Source: Streptomyces sp. B1I3 (GTDB lineage Bacteria > Actinomycetota > Actinomycetes > Streptomycetales > Streptomycetaceae). From it: a stretch of DNA of 64,000 nucleotides. Positions 8,721 to 16,687 of this stretch are shown piece by piece. The translations under genes and the position numbers were made by a program. The stretch is taken from the NCBI RefSeq assembly GCF_030816615.1, contig NZ_JAUSYD010000001.1:4486501-4550500 (forward strand), given 5' to 3'. Below the pieces are notes generated by a model. That model saw nothing but the letters and a program-made list of their open reading frames with translations. It had not been told where the DNA came from and searched no databases. Position 1 is the stretch's first letter, and the number at the start of each line of letters is the position of its first letter.

Positions 8721-9977
8721 GAGGACGCCTCCGCGTCCTGAGCGGTGCCGGTGCCGGTGGCGGCACCGGCACCGGGCGCGAGCCCGACCCGCAGCCGGCC
8801 GCGCGCCGCCCGGAGCGTCTCGTCCACCGACGCCCCGTCCCGGCCGACACAGACCAGGAGGCCGTGCCGGTCCGCGGAGCTGCCGATCTCCCCGAGGACA
8901 TCGCCCTCGCGCACCGACAGGTGGGCGGTGAGGAGCGCCGGGTCCGAGGCGATCCGGTCCCAGCCCTCGATCGTCTCGACGCGTCCGGGCCCCAGGGACG
9001 AGGAAGTCGGCGCCCGCCGCGCCGGCGGGCGCCGGCGGCTCGGCCACCGCGCGGCCCAGCAGGTCGTCCAGGAGCGTGCCGTACAGCTCGAAGCCGGGCA
9101 GGGTCCCCTCGACCAGCGCGTGGATGAAGTCGCCGCCGGGACGGGCGTGCATCTCGCCCAGCACGACGGAGCCGGCGGGCGTCACCCAGAACTCGGCGTG
9201 CAGCACACCGTGGCTCAGTCCGGCGGCGAGGACCGCCGAGGCGACCGCGGCACGCGCCGCCGCGGCGGTCGCCGGATCGAGGACGGCCGGAGTGCGGTGG
9301 CCGGTCTCCACGAAACCGGCCCCGGTCTCCTTGGCGGTCAGGGCGAGGATCCACGGCTTGCCACCGACCATCACACCCTCGGCCGAGTACTCCGCACCCG
9401 TCACGAACTGCTCGACGAGGAACGGGGCCCGGAGGCCGGCGACGGCGGCCGGCAGCCCGGCCGGCTCACGCACCAGCGCCACGCCCACGCTGCCCATCCC
9501 GTCGCGCGGCTTGACGACCCACGGGCCTTCGGTGGAGGCCAGGAAGGCCGCGGCCTCGGTGACGTCCGCCGCGACGGCGAACGAGGGCTGCGTGAAGCCC
9601 GCGTCGCGCAGCACCCCCCGGCAGACGTCCTTCGTGCGGATCACCCGGACCGCGTCCGGGTCGTTGCCGGGAAGGCCGAGTGCCCGCGCGAGCTCCGCCA
9701 CGGCGAGTACGCAGCCTTCCCTGACGGTCACCACGGCGGCGACCGAGGGGTGTGCCGCGGCGAAGGTCCGGCATGCCTCGGGGTCCTCGTGGTCGAGGGC
9801 CGCCGTGGCGTCGGTGGGCATGCGCCACCGGCCGGACTCCAGCGCGGCGGCCGTGTCGGTGCCGAGCAGGCGCAGGCCACGGGCCCGCGCCTGCTCGGCG
9901 AGCCGGCGCAGCTGGTCCTGGCCGTGCGGGGTGGAGGTGACGCAGCCGACGACGAGGACCGTGTCAGCGGTCGCCAT
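8717..9977 (-). CDS. ATP-grasp carboxylate-amine ligase B (apparent frameshift)
   Basis: The second ATP-grasp enzyme is about 420 residues if repaired. The start (MATADTVLVVGCVTSTPHGQ), the lysine strand WVVKPRDGMGSVGVAL, the hinge FLVEQFVTGAEYSAEGVM and the metal site VLGEMHARPGGDF are intact. After GADFLVP the frame turns into Arg/Gly/Pro nonsense. In the neighbouring frame a normal lid domain continues (GRVETIEGWDRI, then LSVREGDVLGEIGSSADRHG) and stops at 8717, giving an ATGA overlap with the MFS gene. Removing one G from the GGGG run at about 8989-8994 restores a single frame. This looks like a one-base indel, by sequencing error or mutation. The start overlaps the upstream ATP-grasp gene by 14 bp. 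Confidence 0.8.
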
Positions 9978-11301
9978 GTCCGTCGCCTTCGCCCTCGCCC
10001 GTGGAACCGCCCCGGGCGCCGTCGTCGCCGACCCGGATCGTGATCGCCGCCTCGGCCGCGTCCAAAGCCGCGCGCACCGCGTCGGCGCTGTCGCCGGTGG
10101 CGATCACCGCGCCGACGACGCAGGACATGTAGTCGGCCGGCGGCAGCGTGACCGCGGCTCCCGGGCCGCGTTCGATCGCGAGGTGCTCGACACCCGGGAC
10201 GCGCAGCGCGTCGAGCACCCCGTCGACGGCCGTCAGGACGCCGTCCGCGGGGGCGAGGAGCTTGCGCAGACCGGCGTACAGCGGAGGCCGCGTCGCCGCG
10301 ACCGGTGCCTGCCCGGTCGCGACCCGCACCGTGTTCTCGCAGAAGGACACGCCCGTCGCGAGTCCGACCAGGTGCGAGGTGATGAAGTCACCGCCCACCC
10401 GGGCGGCACACTCCACCATGCGGGCCTTCCCGTCGGGGCCGACCATGCACTCCAGGTGGAAGGTGCAGTCGTCCATCCCGAAGCCTTCGGCCACCGCGTG
10501 GGTCAGCTCGTGCACCGCGGCCACCGCCGAGGCGGGGAGCTGTGTCGGGAAGAGGTGGCCCACCTCCAGGCGGTAGGGCTCGGTGGTGGCCTTGTCGGTG
10601 ATCCCCGCGATGTGCACCTCGCCCCGGTGCACCCATCCCTCGATGCTGTGCTCGGTGCCCGCGAGGAACTCCTCGATGACGATCTCGCCCGCGTGCCCGG
10701 TGAACACCCGGTCCACCGAAGGCTGTACGTAGGAGGCCAGCTGGTCGTAGGCGGGCCGCAGCTGGTCCTCGCCGTGCACCTGGTAGATGCCCTTGCTGCC
10801 GTTGCCCGTCGCGGGCTTCAGCACGAGCGGGTAGCCGATCTCCGCGGCCGCCTTCGCGGTCTCCTCCCAGGTCGTGACCCGGGCGAAGCGCGGGGACAGG
10901 TCGGGCCGTACGGCGGCCAGCGCCTGGCGCATCAGGTACTTGTCCCGCGCTGTCCGGGCGGTGCCGGGCGAGGCCGCCGGCAGACCGAGCTGCGCGGCGA
11001 TCCGGCTGACGGTCTCCACGGCGGGGTCCGACCAGGTGACGACCCCCGCCACGGTGTGCTCGGCGGCGACGGCCGCCACTGCGGCGTCCACCGCGGCGGC
11101 GTCGTAGGTGTCGACCTGGTGGACCGTGCGCACGATCCCGGCGGGCAGGCCGGCGGGCGGGGCGTCGGCGATCAGCGCCACACCGAAGCCCTGCCGGTGG
11201 GCGGCGTAGAGGGCGGCGCGGTGTTCCAGGGGCGTACGACGCAGATTGACGAAGACGACAACGGGGCTGTCGGGGGCGGGAGTGTGCGGCTCAGTGGACA
11301 T
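9964..11301 (-). CDS. ATP-grasp carboxylate-amine ligase C
   Basis: The third ATP-grasp enzyme of the operon has 445 residues. The pre-grasp domain contains VVVFVNLRRTPLEHR. Then come ARDKYLMRQAL, the lysine strand YPLVLKPATGNGSKGIY, the hinge IVIEEFLAGTEHSIEGWV and the metal site MVECAARVGGDF, followed by a lid domain and a low-complexity Gly/Asp/Glu end. It is divergent from ligases A and B, so three sequential ligation steps, or alternative substrates, are plausible. It is translationally coupled on both sides, by 11 bp upstream and 14 bp downstream. 3-Methylaspartate from the operon's glutamate mutase is an obvious candidate substrate for one of the three; this is inference. Confidence 0.83.
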   Translation of the reverse strand: MSTEPHTPAPDSPVVVFVNLRRTPLEHRAALYAAHRQGFGVALIADAPPAGLPAGIVRTVHQVDTYDAAAVDAAVAAVAAEHTVAGVVTWSDPAVETVSRIAAQLGLPAASPGTARTARDKYLMRQALAAVRPDLSPRFARVTTWEETAKAAAEIGYPLVLKPATGNGSKGIYQVHGEDQLRPAYDQLASYVQPSVDRVFTGHAGEIVIEEFLAGTEHSIEGWVHRGEVHIAGITDKATTEPYRLEVGHLFPTQLPASAVAAVHELTHAVAEGFGMDDCTFHLECMVGPDGKARMVECAARVGGDFITSHLVGLATGVSFCENTVRVATGQAPVAATRPPLYAGLRKLLAPADGVLTAVDGVLDALRVPGVEHLAIERGPGAAVTLPPADYMSCVVGAVIATGDSADAVRAALDAAEAAITIRVGDDGARGGSTGEGEGDGHGDR

Positions 11302-13378
11302 GGCTCTCCGGTGCGGGTGAGGGGGCGGTGGCGGGTGCCGGTGCGGCGTCCGGGCCGATGATGGAGGCGCGGTGCCAGCGGTGGTCGAAGGAGGTCACCT
11401 CGACCGGGTGGCCGGCGACCGCGGCCTCGGCGGCCCGCTCGGACAACTGGGCCAAGAACCGTGCCACCTGGGTCACGCCCACGAGGTCGGCCTGGTCGAA
11501 CGGCTCACCGGTGCAGCGCAGGACCCGCAGATCGGTGAGGCTCTTGAAGGGGAAGCCGGCCACCATCACCGGCTCCGGGCTGCGCGCCGAGAAACGGATG
11601 AGGTTGGCGACGTGCCCCCGGTGATGCAGATCGGAGAAGACCGCCAGGTCGGGCAGGACGTGCGGGGCGAGGAAGTCCCGGGCCTGCACCGCGGGGTCCT
11701 TGGGCAGGTTGCCCGGCATCACGTGCCAGGTGTTGTACTGCATCCGCGCGGACATCGCCCAGGCCGAGTCCGCCACCTCGGCGCGGTCACCGCCGTGCAG
11801 TTCGAAGGCGCGCCCGCCGGGCACCACGCAGCAGTAGAAGTCGGGGAGTTCCCAGGAGACGATCTCCGCCCAGTCCTCGCGGGCCAGTGCCTCGACCAGC
11901 CGGGGGAGGGAGCGGATGCCTCGGCTCATCGCGAAGTCCGCACCGAAGACCTCGACCGCGCCGGCCACGGTCGCGTGGATCAGGGCCTCGAACCCGGTGG
12001 CGAAGCCGCCTGCCGGCCGCAGCATCCACGCGGTGTCCACCACGTCGAGTACGGAGGCGAAGTCCCGCCCGGCGCCCGGAACCAGCCCTGCCAGGCGCTC
12101 GCAGATGCCGAGCTCCTGCGGGCCGGGGCGCACGGCGGGCGGCAGCGCCCGCTCCGACTTGCGCCGGGTGGTGGCGTTGATGTCGTAGTGGATGCGCCGG
12201 GCGGCCACCAGCGTGGCCCGGGCGGCCGCGATCTGGGCGGCGTGGCGCACGAGGTCCGCGACGCGGGGCAGGCCGTCGGCGGCCGGCGCTTCGATGACCT
12301 GTTCGGGGTCGGCCTCCAGATAGACGGCGCGCGTGGCACGGAAGTTGTCGGCGACGTTCTCCAGCGTGAGCTGGACGCCGTTGAGGCTCTCGACCCGGTT
12401 CGGGCCGCCGGAGGAGTACACGAGCCAAAGGCAGACGACGACGACCGTCTCCTCGTCCGTCCACATCTCCAGCGGCAGGCGGTCGAGATGGTGGAAGAAG
12501 CAGTCGGGGTGCGTCGGCAGCAGGCTCTTGCCGGTGAGGTTGTTCTCGTCCTTCAGGTTCGAGTAGACCGAGTCGCCCGCGTAGAGCATCACCGGCGGGA
12601 CGAGGAAGACGGCGCCACGCAGCGCGTCCACCGCTTCCCTGCGGCCGGCCGCGCCCATGGAGTCCAGCAGCGTGCGGCACTCGCGCACCTCGTGGCCGGC
12701 GCGCCGTCGCACGTCCTCGAGGAGCAGCCGGTACTCCGCTAGGTCCTCGCCGCTCCAGGAGATCCGGGCGGCGACCCCGGTCGCGGCGGCCTCGGCCGGC
12801 AGAGCGCGACGGGACGGTACGGTCACGACGAGTCGGCCCTGGGGGCTGAGGGCGAAGGAGCTCGTGAACACCGGGTCCGCCGCCGCGTCGCCCGTGTCCC
12901 CCTCTGCCGCCGGCACACGCCCCGGCCGGGTGAGGACCTGCAGGGCGGCCGTCTCGGCGCGGGTCAGCGAGCGGCGCGCGGTGTCGGCGTCGAGCCTGCC
13001 GCCGAGCGTCATCAGCGTCTGCGCCATGTCCTCGACGAGGGGCGTGCGGCGGGCCGCGGTGAGGGTCTCCTGGAGGAGCCGCGGGAAGCCGGCGTCGTCG
13101 AGGGTCCGCTCGGGGTGCGGGGTGCTGCCCGCCGGCCGGTCGGCGCGGCTCGGGCGCTTGCTGCGGCGGGCCTCCTCCATGGCGAGGCGCCTGGCGCTCT
13201 TGGCACGGCCGCCGGCCGCCGCGTCGGGCGCGGGGGCCGCAGGGGCCGCAACGGCCGCGGGAGCCGCAGGGGCTGCGGAAGCCACGTGGGCAGCGGGAGC
13301 CGCGAGGGCCGGGGGGACAGCGGGAACCGCGGGAGGCGGGACGAGCGCGGCCGGCCGGCCTTCAGTTGTCACGGACAC
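11291..13378 (-). CDS. Unrecognised large protein, possible novel enzyme of the cluster
   Basis: This 695-residue protein starts at GTG 13378 (GTG 13372 is possible), overlapping the ferredoxin gene by 17 bp. The first 60 residues are Ala/Pro low complexity, then a Lys/Arg-rich stretch, then a globular body of about 600 residues with no signal peptide or transmembrane segment. I do not recognise the family. Polar clusters that look catalytic or metal-binding include PTHPDCFFHHLDRLPLEMW, GDSVYSNLKDENN, MQYNTWHVMPGNLP and DLHHRGHVANLIRFSAR. I considered an acyltransferase but see no HHxxxDG motif. Its location directly behind a 2[4Fe-4S] ferredoxin makes a redox or synthetase role plausible, not proven. 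Confidence 0.6.
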   Translation of the reverse strand: MSVTTEGRPAALVPPPAVPAVPPALAAPAAHVASAAPAAPAAVAAPAAPAPDAAAGGRAKSARRLAMEEARRSKRPSRADRPAGSTPHPERTLDDAGFPRLLQETLTAARRTPLVEDMAQTLMTLGGRLDADTARRSLTRAETAALQVLTRPGRVPAAEGDTGDAAADPVFTSSFALSPQGRLVVTVPSRRALPAEAAATGVAARISWSGEDLAEYRLLLEDVRRRAGHEVRECRTLLDSMGAAGRREAVDALRGAVFLVPPVMLYAGDSVYSNLKDENNLTGKSLLPTHPDCFFHHLDRLPLEMWTDEETVVVVCLWLVYSSGGPNRVESLNGVQLTLENVADNFRATRAVYLEADPEQVIEAPAADGLPRVADLVRHAAQIAAARATLVAARRIHYDINATTRRKSERALPPAVRPGPQELGICERLAGLVPGAGRDFASVLDVVDTAWMLRPAGGFATGFEALIHATVAGAVEVFGADFAMSRGIRSLPRLVEALAREDWAEIVSWELPDFYCCVVPGGRAFELHGGDRAEVADSAWAMSARMQYNTWHVMPGNLPKDPAVQARDFLAPHVLPDLAVFSDLHHRGHVANLIRFSARSPEPVMVAGFPFKSLTDLRVLRCTGEPFDQADLVGVTQVARFLAQLSERAAEAAVAGHPVEVTSFDHRWHRASIIGPDAAPAPATAPSPAPESHVH

Positions 13379-13712
13379 GGAACTTCTCCTGTCCTTCCAC
13401 GTAGGTCCACATCGCCTGACCGGTGGGCTGCCAGCTCTCGTCCGGGTAGATGCAGTCGACCGGGCACGCCTGTACGCACTTCGCGCAGCCGTTGCACAGC
13501 TCGGGGACGATCACGACGTCGAGTCCGTGGTTGTAGATGGCGCTGAACTGCGGCGGGCAGGCCCGCATGCAGGAGTCGCAGCCGATGCACTCGGCCGGTT
13601 CGATACGGCGCGGCGCTTTCTTCCACTCGTCGTTGCGACGGTGTTCCGAGAGTCGCTGCGCGAACGTGGTGGCCGGGGCGGGACTGACGAAGTCGACCTC
13701 GTCGCTTTGCAT
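13362..13712 (-). CDS. 2[4Fe-4S] ferredoxin
   Basis: This 116-residue electron carrier has two complete cluster motifs, CIGCDSCMRACP (C42, C45, C48, C52) and CNGCAKCVQACPVDC (C73, C76, C79, C83), followed by a short C-terminal extension ending in KFRVRDN. The N-terminal 35 residues are an added helix-rich segment. ATG 13712 has a GAGGA site 11 bases upstream; the longer upstream frame is not used. It probably feeds electrons to an oxygenase in the same operon, the desaturase or the unknown 695-residue protein. The two-cluster type is less usual than the [3Fe-4S]/[4Fe-4S] ferredoxins dedicated to P450s. Confidence 0.88.
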   Translation of the reverse strand: MQSDEVDFVSPAPATTFAQRLSEHRRNDEWKKAPRRIEPAECIGCDSCMRACPPQFSAIYNHGLDVVIVPELCNGCAKCVQACPVDCIYPDESWQPTGQAMWTYVEGQEKFRVRDN

Positions 13713-13764
13713 GGATTCGCTTTCCTCGAGGAAAAGGAGAAGGGGTCTTCGCGGTGTCCCCGGC

Positions 13765-13944
13765 TCAGCCCCAGCCGGTGTCCCCGGCGATGTCGGTGGC
13801 CGTCTCGACGACCACGACGCCGGCCGGTCCCGCGCCCCAGCCCGTGTCGTCGGTGGTGCCCGTGGCACCGGTGGACGCGGAGGACAGCGTGACCGCGAAG
13901 ACGGCGAACGACAGAACGGCGGCGAAACGGGCACAGCGGAGCAT
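13765..13944 (-). CDS. Small exported peptide with duplicated DTGWG motif, candidate precursor or pheromone
   Basis: The first gene of the operon encodes only 59 residues. ATG 13944 has a GAGGG site eight bases upstream. Residues 1-29 form a signal-peptide-like segment (MLRCARFAAVLSFAVFAVTL, then small residues). The mature part has about 30 residues with DDTGWG at 32-37 and GDTGWG at the very C-terminus (54-59), separated by a Val/Thr/Ala stretch. A duplicated pentapeptide ending a short secreted peptide is the layout of pheromone or RiPP precursors, and three ligases are encoded downstream. Whether the peptide is a substrate, a signal or a structural peptide is unknown. I do not recognise a named family. 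Confidence 0.65.
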   Translation of the reverse strand: MLRCARFAAVLSFAVFAVTLSSASTGATGTTDDTGWGAGPAGVVVVETATDIAGDTGWG

Positions 13945-14207
13945 GGAGAGTTCCCTCTCTGGCACGGTGGGTCTCCGGGACGGAATATCCCGGCGAACAG
14001 GTCCGATCGGCCCGGGGCGGTGATCCCGGCCGCTCGGACTTCCCTCATCGTCCGGCCCGTGAACCGTGTCGATCAACAGTCCCGGACCGTCCTGATTACG
14101 CCTGTCGCAACGCGACACCCGGGCATACCGAGCCATTCGCCCGGGCCGTCGTATAGCGGGCGCCGAAGCGTTGCCGCCCCGCTCGGGGCTCTGCGATGCT
14201 CCGGGAC
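13945..14207. promoter_or_regulatory. Divergent promoter region between the cluster operon and aspC
   Basis: This 263-bp gap must hold the promoter of the eleven-gene minus-strand operon and the promoter of the aminotransferase. A 7-bp inverted repeat (CCCGGGC/GCCCGGG) at about 14119-14145 and a TATAGC at 14152-14157 on the plus strand are the only visible signals. No clear minus-strand promoter could be chosen. Confidence 0.35.
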
Positions 14208-15446
14208 ATGACCGCTGAAACCCCTGGGCCCGCGCCCGCCGCCGAGCGTCGCGTATCGGCCCGTATCGCCGCCATCTCCGAGTCCGTCACCCTCGCCGTC
14301 GACGCCAAGGCCAAGGCCCTGAAGGCAGCCGGGCGCCCGGTGATCGTCTTCGGTGCCGGCGAGCCCGACTTCCCGACGCCCGACTACATCGTCGAAGCCG
14401 CGGTGGCGGCCTGCGGTGACACCGCGAACCACCGCTACACGCCGTCGGGCGGCCTTCCCGCGCTCAGGGCGGCCATCGCGGCGAAGACGCTGCGCGACTC
14501 GGGATACGAGGTGACGGCGTCCCAGGTGCTGGTGACCAACGGCGGCAAGCAGGCCATCTACGAGGCGTTCGCCGCGATCCTCGACCCGGGTGACGAGGTC
14601 ATCGTCCCCGCCCCGTACTGGACGACGTACCCGGAGTCCGTCCGCCTCGGGGGCGGCGTCCCGGTCGACGTCGTCGCCGACGAGACCACGGGGTACAAGG
14701 TCACGGTCGGCCAGCTGGAGGCCGCCCGGACGGAGCGTACGAAGGCGCTCCTGTTCGTGTCGCCGTCCAACCCGACCGGCGCCGTCTACAGCGAGGCCGA
14801 GGTCGAGGCGATCGGCCGCTGGGCCGTGGAGCACGGCCTGTGGGTGCTGACGGACGAGATCTACGAGCACCTGGTGTACGGCGACACGCGGTTCACCTCG
14901 CTGCCGGTGGTGGTCCCCGAGATCCGTGACCGCTGCATCGTCGTGAACGGTCTCGCCAAGACGTACGCGATGACGGGCTGGCGGGTGGGCTGGATCATCG
15001 GCCCCGAGGACGTGGTGAAGGCGGCCACGAACCACCAGTCGCACGCCACGTCGAACGTGAACAACGTGGCGCAGGCAGCCGCGATCACCGCCTTGTCGGG
15101 TGACCTCTCGGCGGTCGGGCGGATGCGTGAGGCCTTCGACCGCCGCCGCCGGACGATCGTGCCGATGCTCAACGAGATCGACGGTGTCCTGTGCCCCGAA
15201 CCGGACGGAGCCTTCTACGCCTACCCGTCCGTGAAGGGCGTCCTCGGCAAGCAGATCCGCGGACGGCGTCCCGCCACCTCCGCCGAGCTCGCCGAACTGC
15301 TGCTGGACGAGGCGGAGGTCGCCGTCGTCCCCGGTGAGGCCTTCGGTACCCCCGGCTACCTCCGTCTGTCCTACGCCCTCGGTGACGACGACCTCGTCGA
15401 GGGTGTCACCCGGATCCAGAAGTTGCTGGCCGAGGCGCGCCCCTGA
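14208..15446 (+). CDS. aspC: Aspartate aminotransferase (class I, PLP-dependent)
   Basis: This 412-residue fold-type I aminotransferase interconverts aspartate/2-oxoglutarate and oxaloacetate/glutamate. Family signatures are FGAGEPDFPTPDYI, YTPSGGLPALRAAIA, the cofactor region SPSNPTGAVYS and LTDEIYEHLVY, and the PLP lysine in NGLAKTYAMTGWRVGW. The C-terminal substrate arginine is in TPGYLRLSYAL. ATG 14208 fits the family start; ATG 14196 in the same frame is possible. It ends in a strong terminator and lies outside the divergent cluster operon, so it looks like a housekeeping gene, though glutamate/aspartate supply would serve a 3-methylaspartate pathway. Confidence 0.93.
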   Translation: MTAETPGPAPAAERRVSARIAAISESVTLAVDAKAKALKAAGRPVIVFGAGEPDFPTPDYIVEAAVAACGDTANHRYTPSGGLPALRAAIAAKTLRDSGYEVTASQVLVTNGGKQAIYEAFAAILDPGDEVIVPAPYWTTYPESVRLGGGVPVDVVADETTGYKVTVGQLEAARTERTKALLFVSPSNPTGAVYSEAEVEAIGRWAVEHGLWVLTDEIYEHLVYGDTRFTSLPVVVPEIRDRCIVVNGLAKTYAMTGWRVGWIIGPEDVVKAATNHQSHATSNVNNVAQAAAITALSGDLSAVGRMREAFDRRRRTIVPMLNEIDGVLCPEPDGAFYAYPSVKGVLGKQIRGRRPATSAELAELLLDEAEVAVVPGEAFGTPGYLRLSYALGDDDLVEGVTRIQKLLAEARP

Positions 15447-15460
15447 CGGTGACCATGGCG

Positions 15461-15493
15461 AAACCCCAGGTCGCGTGCGCGGACCTGGGGTTT
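15461..15493 (+). terminator. Terminator of aspC
   Basis: A perfect 12-bp inverted repeat (AAACCCCAGGTC and GACCTGGGGTTT, 9-nt loop) starts 14 bp after the aspC stop codon. Confidence 0.8.
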
Positions 15494-15638
15494 CCAGGTG
15501 CTGATCCCCGCCGGGCCGGGCAGCAGGTGTCAGGCGGCCGTCCACCTCTGGTTCGCCGCACCGCTGCACGCGGCGCTGCCCGCTGCTCCGTCGAACCCGC
15601 CTGTCGCCATGACGTCATGGAGCCGTAGCTACGACAAT

Positions 15639-15683
15639 GTGACAAACCACCGGGAGGGGGTCTGCCGCTTGAGCCGCTGTTGA
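15639..15683 (+). CDS. Short cysteine-ending leader peptide upstream of the sulfurtransferase gene
   Basis: GTG 15639 opens a 14-codon frame ending V-C-R-L-S-R-C-stop, with cysteine codons at the end (TGC, then TGT directly before TGA). An in-frame ATG at 15609 would lengthen it to 24 residues. It lies 134 bp before a sulfur-metabolism gene and is followed by competing hairpins, the layout of a cysteine-responsive attenuator. Short cysteine-containing leader peptides before sulfur-assimilation genes are known in actinobacteria. No strong ribosome site is seen, which is compatible with leaderless translation. Confidence 0.45.
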   Translation: MTNHREGVCRLSRC

Positions 15684-15692
15684 CGCGGCCTT

Positions 15693-15770
15693 GAGCCCGG
15701 GCACCCGGCCCGGGTCCTCCCGTCCGGACCGGGCTCGGCCCCGCAGGCCGCGGCAACCGGCCCGGTCCGG
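15693..15770 (+). promoter_or_regulatory. Candidate attenuator: mutually exclusive hairpins before the sulfurtransferase gene
   Basis: The 371-bp stretch between aspC and the sulfurtransferase holds the aspC terminator, the short leader and two overlapping stems. Stem 1 pairs GAGCCCGG (15693-15700) with CCGGGCTC (15729-15736). Stem 2 pairs CCGGACCGGGC (15724-15734) with GCCCGGTCCGG (15760-15770). They share 15729-15734 and cannot form together. A further pairing of GGGTCCTCC (15712-15720) with GGAGGACCC (15773-15781) is possible. Confidence 0.45.
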
Positions 15771-15817
15771 GCGGAGGACCCCGGCCGCCCCGGGACGACG
15801 ACCGAAGGGGAGAGACC

Positions 15818-16687
15818 ATGGCCGAGGACTCGGCGACGACGGGTGCCGCGCCGGGTGCGGGCGGCCTGCCGGGGCCGCTCGTCGGTCCCGGCTGGCTCGC
15901 CGACCGGATGGCGGGCGGCGGCCCGGTGATCCTCGACGCGTCGGTGGGGGCGCACCGCGAGGCCGGGCGGCGGATCCCGGGGGCGCGGCGCTTCGACATC
16001 GACGGCGCGCTGTCCGACCACTCGGCGCCCGTGCCGCACACGATGCCGGGAGCCGGGCGGTTCACCGAGGAAGTGCGTGCTCTCGGGATCGACGAGGCGG
16101 ACACCGTCGTCGTCTACGACACCGCGGGGATCTACTCCGGTGCCCGTGCCTGGTGGATGTTCCGGGCGATGGGCTTCGACCGGGTCGCCGTACTCGACGG
16201 CGGCCTGCCCGCCTGGGAGGCGGCCGGGCTGCCGGTGGAGGAGGCCGGGCCCCACGGCGGTGAGCGCGCCGGGGACTTCGTGGCCCGGCCCCGTGCCGGG
16301 CTGCTGGTGGGCAGTGACGCGGTCGTGTCCGCCCTCGCCGACCCGGCGACGGCCGTCCTGGACGCCCGCTCCCCCGAGCGGTTCGCCGGCACGGCGCCCG
16401 AGCCGCGGCCGGGCCTGCGGGGCGGCCACATGCCGGGCGCACTAAACCTGCCCTTCGGAGCGGTCCAGCGGGACGGACGGATGCTTCCGCCGGAAGAACT
16501 ACGGGGAGTCTTCGAGGCGTTGGCGGGAGCCCGGAGCCGGCTCGTCGTCAGCTGCGGCTCGGGGGTCACCGCCTGCGTCCTGGCACTCGGCGCCGAACTC
16601 GCCGGCTACCGGGAGGTGGCGGTGTACGACGGGTCGTGGAGCGAGTGGGGCCGGCCGTCACCGCTCCCGGTCGTGACGGGTCCCTAG
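15818..16687 (+). CDS. sseA: 3-mercaptopyruvate/thiosulfate sulfurtransferase (tandem rhodanese)
   Basis: This 289-residue protein has two rhodanese domains. The N-terminal one (residues 20-145) is non-catalytic. The C-terminal one (about 165-285) carries C246 in the loop CGSGVTAC, the form typical of 3-mercaptopyruvate sulfurtransferase rather than the CRKGVT of thiosulfate sulfurtransferases. It transfers sulfur to cyanide or thiol acceptors and serves cysteine and sulfur metabolism in the cytosol. ATG 15818 has a strong GAAGGGGAGAG site. The upstream cysteine leader and hairpins suggest control by cysteine supply. Confidence 0.88.
   Translation: MAEDSATTGAAPGAGGLPGPLVGPGWLADRMAGGGPVILDASVGAHREAGRRIPGARRFDIDGALSDHSAPVPHTMPGAGRFTEEVRALGIDEADTVVVYDTAGIYSGARAWWMFRAMGFDRVAVLDGGLPAWEAAGLPVEEAGPHGGERAGDFVARPRAGLLVGSDAVVSALADPATAVLDARSPERFAGTAPEPRPGLRGGHMPGALNLPFGAVQRDGRMLPPEELRGVFEALAGARSRLVVSCGSGVTACVLALGAELAGYREVAVYDGSWSEWGRPSPLPVVTGP

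Noticed and set aside
7386..9977. Single 863-residue ATP-grasp-MFS fusion protein
   Set aside because: The junction passes through about 90 residues of Arg/Gly/Pro nonsense, while another frame carries the normal ligase end and a stop overlapping the MFS start codon. A one-base indel explains it better than a real fusion.
6137..11301. RimK/microviridin-type (graspetide) ligases acting on the small peptide
   Set aside because: The three ATP-grasp proteins look like the carboxylase/L-amino-acid ligase group, with a pre-grasp domain and a C-terminal lid. A graspetide assignment is not supported, although peptide modification is not excluded.
11291..13378. Choline/carnitine acyltransferase assignment for the 695-residue protein
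   Set aside because: The expected HHxxxDG catalytic motif is absent and no other family hallmark could be found, so it was left unassigned.
15531..15616. 26-residue minus-strand frame ending CSGAANQRWTAA, resembling the last repeat of a ricin-type lectin domain
   Set aside because: No ribosome site, an in-frame stop shortly upstream and no other lectin sequence nearby; it may be chance or a tiny gene remnant, too weak to annotate.
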